A stretch of DNA of 64,000 nt from Rhabditoides inermis (Eukaryota; Nematoda; Chromadorea; Rhabditida; Rhabditidae), in NCBI GenBank assembly GCA_963966185.1, contig CAWZYM010000431.1, forward strand, positions 79,501 through 143,500, read 5' to 3'. Shown piece by piece: positions 50,681-64,000 of this stretch. Each line of letters begins with the position of its first letter. Position 1 is the first letter of the stretch. Made by a program: the position numbers and the translations under genes. The notes under the pieces are model-generated. The model searched no databases. It worked only from the letters and a program-made list of their open reading frames with translations, and was not told the DNA's origin.

Positions 50681-51516
50681 CCCAGTCGTGTCGGTCGAGG
50701 ATCTGAACGGGCTTAACGCGGCCTACTTGGGACGAGCGAGCAGCGACTGAAGGAGAACGCTCGCGCACTCGAACTCGAGCAGACAGCACTCATTCTATAT
50801 TAATGTGTTCCATTACTCGTTCACCTGTCTTTGTGAGCAGTTTCCAGTCGACGGATGACGATCGCGTTGCAGTAGGCCAGATCCTTCATCTTCACATCTT
50901 TCGCCACAGTCTCCACGGCAGCAGCATAGCGATAGTTTTCGATCTACCTCGCTTATTAGGCATTAGGCAGTATGAAACACGTTGCCATAACTGCCTGCCT
51001 CTCTTGTTTTGCGCACTTTTGCCGAGATCTGACTCCCCGTCTTCATCTGATCTACTCCATCTCGCGAAACTTATTGCGAGCATAGAACCATAGATTCGCT
51101 GGTCGGAGGGATATGGCTCGCTTACGGCAATTCACAGTGAACAAAGAAAATTCGACGTGCGGCGCGTTCCGCCGAGGAATCATTTTCCTCAAAACTCTTG
51201 CTCACTCTCTTTCCTTTCCACTCTCGCGCCGTCTGCCGTCTCTCTGATTGCACGATCTCTCACGCACTCTCTGTCTCAATCAGTAGAAACGAAACCGTTC
51301 TAAAACAATTTGACATCATGCAGCTTATGTTCAGTTGTGAATGTCTAACCGCGTCACTTCTTATTTCTCATGACACCTCCCCTATTCCGCAATTTTTGTT
51401 TGTTTGTTTGTTTGTTTGTTTGTTTCGCTTGTGATGGTTTAGGTTTAGGGTGCGCGCTAGCATTCCACCATGATTCATTGTTAAAAGCTAAGTACTAAGT
51501 CAGTTCCCTCCGATCA

Positions 51517-52232
51517 TTAGAGAGGGCGCGCCAGCGCCCTCTCGTTTGTACTGGATGTCCCCGCGCGCTAGAATGCTCAAAAACGACTTTTCTCGGATGA
51601 AGCACTTTTCCTCATTTTGAAGTGATTTCCACTGTTACATTGCATTCACATCTCTATTCGATAGAGTTATAGAAAGTTGTATTGAGTTTGATTGAATTTG
51701 AAGCGAGATACGGAGAGTCCGCATTCGAGTGCGGATTGAGATTGGTGTCGGGCGTCGGACAATCGCTTTCGCCCCGCCCCCTCTGTGTGTGAGTGAGAGA
51801 GAGAGAGATAGGCGAATAGCGGGTGCGCGTCGGTATCCTCGCAGCGAATCGCGAACGTGTATGAAAATGTAATTTTGTGAAACAAAACTTAAGAAAAGGA
51901 CAGATATTATCTTTCAAAAGTACTTCCAAGTAAAAGTAGTTGGTTTGTACCGTTGTCTCAGTTGAGCAAAAGGACTGACATGTTTTCAATGGAGACATGT
52001 GCAAACAGGCTCTCAGCATTATTCGACGTGTTATGTTACAACAGAAGTTATGCTTTTAGATAATAACTGCATAACTTCGTAAACGCGTTCATTATAATAT
52101 GGCCGCTTTGCACTGGTATGAGAGAGAGAGCCTGTTGGCACATGTCTCCATTGAAAACATGTCAGTCCTTTTGCTCAACTGAGACAACGGTACAAACCAA
52201 CTACTTTTACTTGGAAGTACTTTTGAAAGATA
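51517..52232. mobile_element. 716-bp insertion specific to unit U5, ending in a hairpin element
   Basis: Relative to U1-U3 (CCGATCATGTTAG), U5 has extra sequence between CCGATCAT and ATGTTAG, with AT repeated at the junctions. The left part starts with a short palindrome (GAGGGCGCGCCAGCGCCCTC). The right part, 51908-52014 and 52126-52232, is a 107-bp nearly perfect inverted repeat (TATCTTTCAAAAGTACTTCC...) around 111 bp that contains a second small inverted repeat. Confidence 0.8.
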
Positions 52233-53920
52233 ATGTTAGTTTTATTGGTACCCCTACGTAGGTCATATGCCATAAATTTAGCAACTTTGCATCTCTGTTC
52301 TGAAAGAAATTATGAGCGATCGCGCGCGGGGGGATTCTTCCGTGTCCTTCCTACCGGAAGGACGGGTCCTTCCTTCGTCCGTCCCCAGCGGCGGGAGTCA
52401 GACTGGGAGGGGTGCGGAAGAGACGCAGAGTGCAGAGAGGAGAGACACAATGAGATGGCGCGATGGATGCACATGCTCATTTTTGTGAAACTAATTTCTA
52501 TGAAATTTAAGAAAAGCACATACATTATCAGTTTCTTAGTAGTTGCGTAAAGAGTCACTGCTTGTGTCAACCCAATTCAGCAATACATAAAGCACAAGCA
52601 TAAATAACTTTTCACTACCACAAACCTGCTCGAAAGAGACTGTTGTGAATCGTGAACTGAATGAGAAAGAGAAAATAGTTTTACAATGAGAAATATAAAT
52701 TGTACAAAATAGGTTTGTGTTATAATGATTATTAGTTTGAGACAGGTAGTGATTCTTTACGCAAGTACTTTTAATGCGTGTTTTCAGTCTGGCGGAAACG
52801 CAATGCGCTGATATTGTGCACTGTCTGCGAGTAAGTGTGGTCAGTGGGCGGGGCTTAGCCTTGACTTGGCTGACCGCGCGGCGAGTCTCCATTCTAGGCG
52901 TTGCTGTTCCACCCTCCCTCCCGCACAGCAACATCCGCAGGCCGCCTTCCGCCCATCCGCTCTGTGGCTTGTTTTCGCACGAGCACACCTCAGAACACGG
53001 GCCTCCGCCGAAGGCCCCATGCCCGGCCTCACTGCACATGCTATATTGGGCTTTGCTGTATCGCGAATAACCCTACACCCAATATCACCTCCATTAACTT
53101 GCGCGCCGCATCCCTGCTCCGCGTTAGCTACCGTAACATACCGTACCGCGCACTCGAGGACCAGGACTAGACATCCACCCTCCCGCAAGCATACTCGTAG
53201 TATAATATTAGAGTGCAGTTAGCGGTACGGAACTCTCAACTCCGCGCCACGTTCTCCACTTCTTCCATAGGTATACGGTAATGTCCTTTTTTCTCATATT
53301 CTAACACAACACCTTCAGCAGAGGTACGGTTTTCAATGTACTTTCAGCCGCTGTCTTACATCTTTCGCCACGCAAGCAGCTACCAGCATACCAAGACACC
53401 AAGACCAAGCAAGAGATGAGGCGACCCCGTCGCCCGATCCGTCGACAGTCGACGGTGCTAAACCCCACATACATTGCGTTTCTCTACCCGAATAAAGCAT
53501 ATAATAGATAGTTTATAGCACGTTTATGTACAATACCAGTCGGAGTCGCGCCTACGGCGCTCCTCCTCCTGGTAATTGTGGGCGGGGCTTGAAAATAGTG
53601 CAAACCCGGCGCGCCTTACATGCTAGCTCTGACTTTGGGTATTTAGAAAGCGCCGCATCAGCGTCACTTACAGACAGACCGACGGACGGACGGACAGGCC
53701 GTTTTCTATATATTAGGATTGTGGGCGGGGCTTGAAAATAGTGCAAACCCGGCGCGCCTCACATGCTAACTCCGACCTGGGGTATTTAGAAAGCGCCGCA
53801 TCAGCGTCACTTACAGACAAACAGACAGACAGACGGATGGACGGACAGGCCGTTTTCTATATATTAGGATCTACAGGATAATGCGATACTGGGCCAAAAC
53901 AGGGATTCTGTTTCTTATAG

Positions 53921-55673
53921 TCGGATTGGATCCTATATGCCATCCGTGACATTTCACATGTTGTGCAGTTTTGTGCAACACAACATGCATGTCATTAAAG
54001 GAAAGTACCACTCTAAATTTCATGTCATGGATTCGCTTCAAACTCATATGGTATGTACTTTGAGATGTTCGGACTCTGAAATTTCCTATGTGAGATTAAA
54101 AAATCAATATATCGATTAGTTTGAATTTTCACTGTACGACGCGCCTATTGACGTTTGCACATCTACGTTTAGCGCGCCCGGGTAAAACGAGAATAGCATT
54201 AAAGAATCAACATTTAAATTACGCATAATAAATATTACTACACAACTGAAAAACATAAAATACCTCATACCGAACATATTACAACAGTTTGTCAGAAAAA
54301 AATACATTCACGCCAAACAATGCGTAACTGAAACAAATTTATCTCCAACTTGTATGTAATTTTAAACACTTACAAAAACGAATGCAGTACACAACGACAT
54401 AAACAATCGAGAATACCAACTATGGAATCCCATACTAACAGTTTCACACCTTCTAAGTTGTCCTTCAGCAGCATCATGCCGTTGAACGGATTGGTCTTGG
54501 GGTCGGCGATGCCGTCACTCTCGCCTCCCGCGCCCGCCCGAGCAGCGCACGTGCTCTATACCAATTATTCGGTGTTACAGTGAAGTATGGATACATAAAG
54601 GACCACTTTTATAAAACAAACAAAATTGAAAACATGGTATAACTCACATCAAAATTTAATCACATCGGCCGCTCCTCGCACTCCGCTTCGCGAGCACGTT
54701 CTTTGCCTTCTACTACATACATCAGCTGCATCGACACATAGTCCCTATAAACACCAAAAATTCTATCATTAGAAAAGCAACACGCAAATAGCTGAGAATG
54801 GTTCGTTTTGAGATGCGAGGCGCAGCGCGAGAACATCAACACAACACCACGCAACATCAACATCAACAACATGAAACCTCATCGACTATCACATATGCAT
54901 GTATATATTGGTATAGTAAAGAGCCAAAAACAAAACATTCAGTATTACACACAAATGAAAAAAGAACAAACGAAATAAAAGAAAAACAGAAATCAGCTGT
55001 GTCGATAAAGTTGCCCCAGCGAGAATCGTTTGACCCGGTCGCAATGCCCGTACAAAAGTGACGTCATGGGTCAGTTCTGCGAAAAAGACGTTCACAAGAT
55101 TGCAGTTTCTCACTATCCTTGGGATTGATCCGAATTTCTCACTACTAATAAATTTCACGTTGCGATGAATTTTCAAGGTGCTGCATTCATTTTCAGCATG
55201 AGTGTTATCAGTGAAAAATGAACATATTTCAACTTACTATCACGTGGTGGTCTCAGTTTATGCACGAAATTTAGAGTGGTATACTCCTTTAAATATCCAA
55301 AACGCTTCTATGAGTCGGAATCGAACCCGTGGGCAGGTGGCGGCGATTGTTCGCTGGCGGCGCACACTACCACTGCGCCATAGAAGCAGTGGTTAGGAGA
55401 TCGAAGAGAGAGCCCATCTAGCTCCACTGGCCTCTTCAGTGTACAATGATGAGAGATAACGAGCAAACATATCTGCGAAATTCAATGACCTCTCTGTGTG
55501 AGCCTCAATGGCGCAGTGGTAGAGCGCGCCGTCAGCGCGCGATCGTTGCGTGTTGCCCAAGGGTTCGATTCCCTCTCACAAAGCGTTTTGGATATTTGAA
55601 GACATACATGTTGTGTTGCACGAAACTGCACAACATGTGAAATGTCACGGATGGCATATAGGATCCAATCCGA
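53921..55673. mobile_element. 1.75-kb TIR element (unit U5) with nested tRNA-like pair
   Basis: Same structure as in U1; nested insertion at 55291-55597. Confidence 0.75.
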
Positions 55674-55834
55674 GTATATTTACTTTTTTTTCGAGACATG
55701 CTTTGCAGGAAATATTATTAAGATTAGATGATATGTATTTACCTCAATTTTTTTTGTCACCACCGACGCTTTACTCAAGAATAAGCTTCGTTATGATAGA
55801 AATCTGTTTATTCTCATATTTTGCATGTTCGTTA

Positions 55835-57344
<1,510 letters not shown>

Positions 57345-57807
57345 CTCCGCATCTGAGAAGGGGTGCATCTCATCTGTTTAAATAGACCCTTTGTTGATGT
57401 GATAGATGTTGCGAAGAAGTGTTGCGATGTGACCGCTTTCCCTTCTCCAACCACTACGCGCTCCTTTTTTCACCGCGCGGCGAGAGTTGTTTTTGAATGG
57501 TTTTCTCGAAGTGATAAGGTGTTTCGATATTCATCCGATCGCTGGAACAGGAAACACCCTAAACTGTGCAAGTTTTTGCATTCAAACGTGATTTATTTGC
57601 TTTCTATCGAGTATGTTCTGATCCGACATCGAATCAACGCGGAGACCATTGAACAAGATCGGGAAACGGAGAAATTTGGCAAATGACCCAGCAACTGCCT
57701 AATGTATTTATTAATTAATGGAAAAACAATTTTTGTTTTTCCATTTTACACAATTTCTAGAAGCGACCGAGACACATACAAGAAATCACTGATCATTAAA
57801 AAAACAC

Positions 57808-57813
57808 TTTATT
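57808..57813 (-). terminator. AATAAA polyadenylation signal of the ET-module gene
   Basis: AATAAA on the minus strand, 81 bp past the stop codon (57894-57896). It is conserved in all orphan tail copies. Confidence 0.65.
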
Positions 57814-57893
57814 GAACGGTGAATACCACACAACCCGGAGAAAGAAAGTCATCAGGAAATGTATTGTTTTTGTAAGAGTGAGCCGGGCGAACA

Positions 57894-58061
57894 TTAGTTG
57901 TCCTGAAATCGAGCAGTGGAGAGAGAGTGAGAAAATGAGTGAGAGAGAGAGAGAAAGAGTGAGAAAGAGTGAGAGAGAGAGCGAGAAAGAGTGAGAGAGA
58001 GAAAGAGCGAGAGAGTGATGAGTGTGAGAGAAAGTGAGTGAGTGAGTGAGTGAGTGAGTGA

Positions 58062-58108
<47 letters not shown>

Positions 58109-59534
58109 AGCAGCCTGACCGTTCCCTGCTCGTGTTCGAATATCTGGTCGTCGTCGCCCTCAATGAAGTAGGCCACCTTCCTGCCAGTCGTTCCCTGCGC
58201 CACCACCTTCCTGTGACGACGCAACACGCGCTGCAAGTGACGTCATCGGTCACGTCATCAGTGACGTCATCGGCGACGTCATAAGTCACATCATCGGTGA
58301 CGTCATCCGCCCACTCACCCGTATCTTGTACTCCACATATGTGACGGCCACAATGACGAGCGATGCGACAGTGAAGACGGTGATGAATATGCACACCTTG
58401 CGCAGCTTCGTCATGTACATCGACATACCGAACTGCAAGTCGTTCGATTGATACAAATTTAAAAATCGGAACGCAGCGCACAATATCGACTACGTCTTGA
58501 ACTCTTTGCCAACTCTACTAGACATGAACAAGGAAAGAACAAGGGGGAAGCAGAAGAAAGTGTTTACGCATACTTTGCTAACTCAAAATGGGTGGAACAA
58601 GAAGAGGACGAGGAGAGGAACGTTGAGAGGAAAACGACAAATTGGGAAAGAGAAAAGCTGACGATCTCTCCCTCCGTGGGGTCCTTGCTGTTGCAGTTGT
58701 CTGTCGCGCAACAGCACACCACCGTGTACCGGTCCAAACGCATCGTCCACTACATAGAAGAGATACAGTATGCCGCACAATGTACAGTAACCCGTACCGT
58801 TCGCGGATCGACGTTGCACTTGTAGCCCTTGACGGTGGGATCGCAGAGATCGGCGTGCCAGCCAGCCTCCTGGAAGAGAGAGGGTGAGAGAGAGAGAGAG
58901 AGAGAGAGAGAAGAGAGAGAGAGAAAGAAAGAAAGAAAGGAAGAGAGAGAGAGAGACCCGACCCTAGCTGCATTCTCGGCCTCTACGGCTCTCGCGCGGT
59001 TTTCCGGTTTCCCATCGGTACCGTACACGTGTCGCAATCCTCTCGCCGCGTCTGCAAGGAGTACGGTAGATTACAGTATACTCAGGTGTACGGTAGATTA
59101 CAGTATTCCTAACCTCCACATCCTTTCCATTTCTTGTTGTTCATATACGACGCGACAATGCAGCCCTAGAAAAGGTTTTGTTAGAAGAAAGTGAGAGAGA
59201 GGGAGGGAGGGAGGGAGGGAGGGAGGGAGGGAGGACTGACTTGATTGAGCTGACACTGCTCCACCTGGAAGCCGGATGCGTTCTTCTTTTGCTCATAGGT
59301 CCAGCACGAGTGAGCCAATCCTGTATCGATTGATTATCGATTGATTATGGCCGCCGATTTCCTTCAGATCGATAGAAGGAGGGAGAGAGAGTGTGTGTGT
59401 GTGTGAGAGAGAGAGAGAGAAAAGAGAGAGAGAGAAATACGTTTTGCTTCGGGTGGGAGTAGATGCTGCTCGGAGGAGAAGGAGCAGTGTGGGAGGAGAA
59501 GAAGGAGGAGGGAAAGGAGCAGGGGCGGCCGCAT
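57894..59534 (-). CDS. ET-module single-pass membrane protein (complete, nine exons)
   Basis: Exons on the minus strand: 59441-59534, 59241-59320, 59114-59165, 58963-59051, 58798-58869, 58663-58749, 58319-58432, 58120-58230 and 57894-57902; all phases match and give 235 residues. Residues 1-~21 are a signal peptide (MRPPLLLSLLLLLLPHCS). Residues 37-148 form an ET-like ectodomain with ten cysteines (37, 54, 60, 74, 114, 123, 141-143, 148) ending CCCATDNCN; there is an NAS sequon at 45. Residues ~171-191 are a membrane segment (CIFITVFTVASLVIVAVTYV), followed by a basic and then acidic 44-residue tail ending EHEQGTDN. Some donors are non-consensus (GTATTT, GTCAGT, GTCGGG, GTCAGC, GTCAGG), so small boundary errors are possible. 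The CCxxDxCN end resembles Ly6/TGF-beta-receptor-type folds; there is no kinase domain. A cell-surface binding role is inferred. Confidence 0.75.
58234..58312. repeat. Tandem ~13-bp repeats with TGACGTCA (CRE-like) cores in an ET intron
   Basis: About six degenerate copies of GTGACGTCATCGG occupy almost the whole intron between the transmembrane and tail exons. Two to three copies remain in each truncated ET tail. Confidence 0.7.
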
Positions 59535-59727
59535 GGCACGCGAGAGGGGAGAGAAATGACTCTGGGCAAAGAAAGGAGAAGGGAAGACAGTGAAAACGTG
59601 ACAGTTTGTTCCAGACAGAAGTTGTTTGGTCGCGCACGTGCATTTCACTCAAACTCGCACACACTGCACAGGACATTTGCGTTTGCTCAAATCAGTATAA
59701 TATTGTATTGATTCGAGCAAACGCATA

Positions 59728-60163
59728 GTAGTGGTTGATGAAGCACCTGGAGGCCCTCTGTATTCCACATATGACAGATCTCTTATACTCTTATCTCTTA
59801 TTTTTCTCGAATTCGTTTACAGGAGCTCCCGTGAGTGCGACTGTCTCAGCACATTTGCATAAGTGGTGTGAAAACTGTATCGTAGTGGTTGATGAAGCAC
59901 CTGGAGGCCCTCTATATTTCACACATGACAGATCTCTTATTTCTCTCGAATTCGTTTACAGGAGCTCCCGTGAGTGCGACTGTCTCAGACCACTGACGAG
60001 CACATTTGCATAAGTGGTGTGAAAACTCTGTCGTAGTGGTTGATGAAGCACCTGGAGGCCCTCTATATTCCACACATGACAGATCTCTTATTTCTCTCGA
60101 ATTCGTTTACAGGAGCTGCCGTGAGTGCGACTGTCTCAGACCACTGACGAGCACATTTGCAAG
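59728..60163. repeat. Three tandem ~151-154-bp repeats upstream of the ET gene
   Basis: Copies begin GTAGTGGTTGATGAAGCACC at 59728, 59882 and 60033. Each contains TTCGTTTACAGGAGCTCCC followed by GTGAGTG (GAGCTGCC in the third), an acceptor-like plus donor-like pair around 8 bp on the plus strand. They lie ~200 bp upstream of the ET start, between the divergent ET gene and gene T. Confidence 0.8.
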
Positions 60164-60452
60164 CACAGATCGTCGGGAGTGTTCAGATCGGTACACCGCA
60201 AACAGCGGAAAAAGAGCTAGGCCTCGACGATGACGACTTACAGTGACGTCTTATTGGAATCTTAGAACACGAGGCTATGATGTCTTTAATCATAAACCAT
60301 TCGTACAATTCGGTTGTGACTCCTGATACATACTTACGGGGGTCTCGCGACTCGGGACATGCTGTCATACTGCGGATATATCGGTGTACACGCGCTAAAT
60401 AATCTTTCAACACTTGTTCTTTTTTATATATGTCATTCATGTAGACAGAGTA

Positions 60453-61442
60453 TTAGAATTCGAATCCGGTGCATCCCCATTGAGTGACTGTCGTGTTGCT
60501 GCCATCCGCAGGCTCCTGATATATCCATGCTTCATCCGCTCCACAAGTGAGCTCAGCTGACACCTGGATATCAGGAGGGAGAGATGTGACTGTGGATGAG
60601 GATGACTAAAAAAACTCACTTTACGGTTTTCGTAGTCGGGCACTTCATGTGTCAGTTGAATCTAAAAGTGCAACATAATTAAAGAAAATATTTTGAACAA
60701 GAAACGATGAACATACTTGAATAGCTATGTGGAACAGTTCCCAACTCGATTTAGGGTTACAGGTCAGAGTCGCACGCTTACAGCCGTCAACAGTCTGGAA
60801 AAATATCCGAATTTAATATGTGTTTGTAAAATGCCGTGGTGTGCATTTAATAATTGTCATTTTGACAGGATCTGATTGGTCCGATTGGTTAAGAAGTTGT
60901 TCAACAGTCTGGAAAAATATCCGAATTTAATATGTGTTTGTAAAATGTCGTGGTGTGCATTTAATAATTGTCATTTTGACAGGATCTGATTGGTCCGATT
61001 GGTTAGGAAGTTGTTGAAAATTAAATGAAAAAAGAACAGAACATGTTCTTGTTTCAGATCCCTCAGTTTCCACTGTGGAATTGCGTGTGTGTTACCAAAA
61101 ATCATGTCTGAAAAATGTAATTGTTCATACAGTTATTACAGGTTGTTCTGCTGGAATCTGGTTGTGTTCAGCCCCGGGATCGACGGCTTCAGTGAGCAAA
61201 CTCTCACTGCATGTAGTACAATCTGAAGAAAGATCGTGAAGGAAACACTCTACTACATTCTAATGCAACAGTTTCTTTGATGAATCACCTAGCTTGGGTG
61301 GCGTTTCTGTAGTCATTGAAGAAGATGTAGTAGTAGTAGTAGTAGATGTTGTTGTTGTCGTAGTGTCCTCGCTCGGAACAGTCTTCATGCACGCTATAGC
61401 ACAACCGAACAAAACGAACAAGATGTCTGGTCGAACAATCAT
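60453..61442 (-). CDS. Compact diverged C6-domain secreted protein, gene T (complete)
   Basis: Five exons on the minus strand: 61289-61442, 61131-61222, 60717-60794, 60620-60661 and 60453-60563; 158 residues, phases consistent. Residues 1-18 are a signal peptide (MIVRPDILFVLFGCAIAC). A short Thr/Ser stretch replaces the long VPTTT array, and a full C6 domain follows (CTTC, DGC, LTC, LTC, WGC; ends GCTGFEF). Signal peptide and Thr region share one exon: the 45-nt intron 1 of the other genes is absent. The last exon has six extra codons (EPADGSNT region). The intron 3 acceptor region is tandemly duplicated (60788-61015). No TGATAAG block was seen; a (TA)n tract lies ~40 bp upstream. Confidence 0.8.
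60788..61015. repeat. 114-bp tandem duplication spanning a splice acceptor of gene T
   Basis: Copies 60788-60901 and 60902-61015 are nearly identical. Each includes the minus-strand TTTTTCCAG|ACTGTTG acceptor; only the first copy continues into coding sequence. Confidence 0.85.
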
Positions 61443-61474
61443 ACATGCTAGCGTGAATCCTTTGATCCACCTCT

Positions 61475-61480
<6 letters not shown>

Positions 61481-61506
<26 letters not shown>
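61481..61506. repeat. (TA)n tract upstream of gene T
   Basis: About 13 TA dinucleotides, 39-64 bp upstream of the T start. It could double as a TATA element. Confidence 0.6.

Positions 61507-64000
<2,494 letters not shown>

Overview
The window looks like a nematode nuclear locus, most plausibly from a diplogastrid-like or other clade V worm; the species cannot be named from sequence alone. The evidence is a set of spliced genes with GT..AG introns and TTTCAG/TTYCAG-type acceptors, introns as short as 45 nt, and two secreted-protein modules I recognise as nematode families: the C6 domain (six conserved Cys, CxxC...GGC...LTC...LTC...WGC) and the ET module (ten Cys ending CCCATDNCN). There are no bacterial-style operons. 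Nearly all long open frames are artefacts of simple repeats.

Genes. All convincing genes read on the minus strand. (i) Eight C6-domain genes: S0 (partial, 1-3074), G2 (5479-7135), S1 (9842-15840), M1 (22509-23999), M2 (30653-32143), M3 (39095-40568), S2 (42333-48777) and M4 (55835-57344). They share one architecture: signal peptide, mucin-like VPTTT repeats, then a C6 domain split over four exons. (ii) A diverged, compact C6 gene T (60453-61442). (iii) A nine-exon ET-module membrane protein gene (57894-59534). All exon phases were checked by hand and agree, except in S1 and S2, which share a frameshifting 8-bp duplication.

Layout. The left part (1-9.8 kb) holds S0, relics of another C6 gene, G2 and unassigned sequence. 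From 9.07 kb there is a nested tandem duplication: [RTE reverse-transcriptase relic + S1] [8.15-kb unit + M1] [unit + M2] [unit + M3] [truncated unit] [RTE relic + S2] [unit + M4] [truncated unit + complete ET gene]. Every unit carries the orphaned 3' end of the ET gene. The full units also carry a foldback element, RTE-tail-like repeats, a 1.75-kb terminal-inverted-repeat element with a nested pair of tRNA-like sequences, exon-like fragments and (CAA)n. U1-U3 have a tRNA-derived SINE whose pre-insertion site survives in U5. S0, S1 and S2 have their last coding intron filled with a CTCTTCG-based satellite (about 4.5 and 4.9 kb where complete); the same intron in G2 is 98 nt. The right edge runs into at least 1.85 kb of perfect (GATA)n.

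Function. The C6 genes probably encode secreted, O-glycosylated mucin-like proteins. All have a TGATAAG site about 140-170 bp upstream of the ATG (480 bp in M2 after a MITE insertion), and several have a TATA-like box. TGATAAG is the classical GATA-factor site of intestinal genes in nematodes, so a gut-expressed secreted family under copy-number turnover is the simplest reading (inference).
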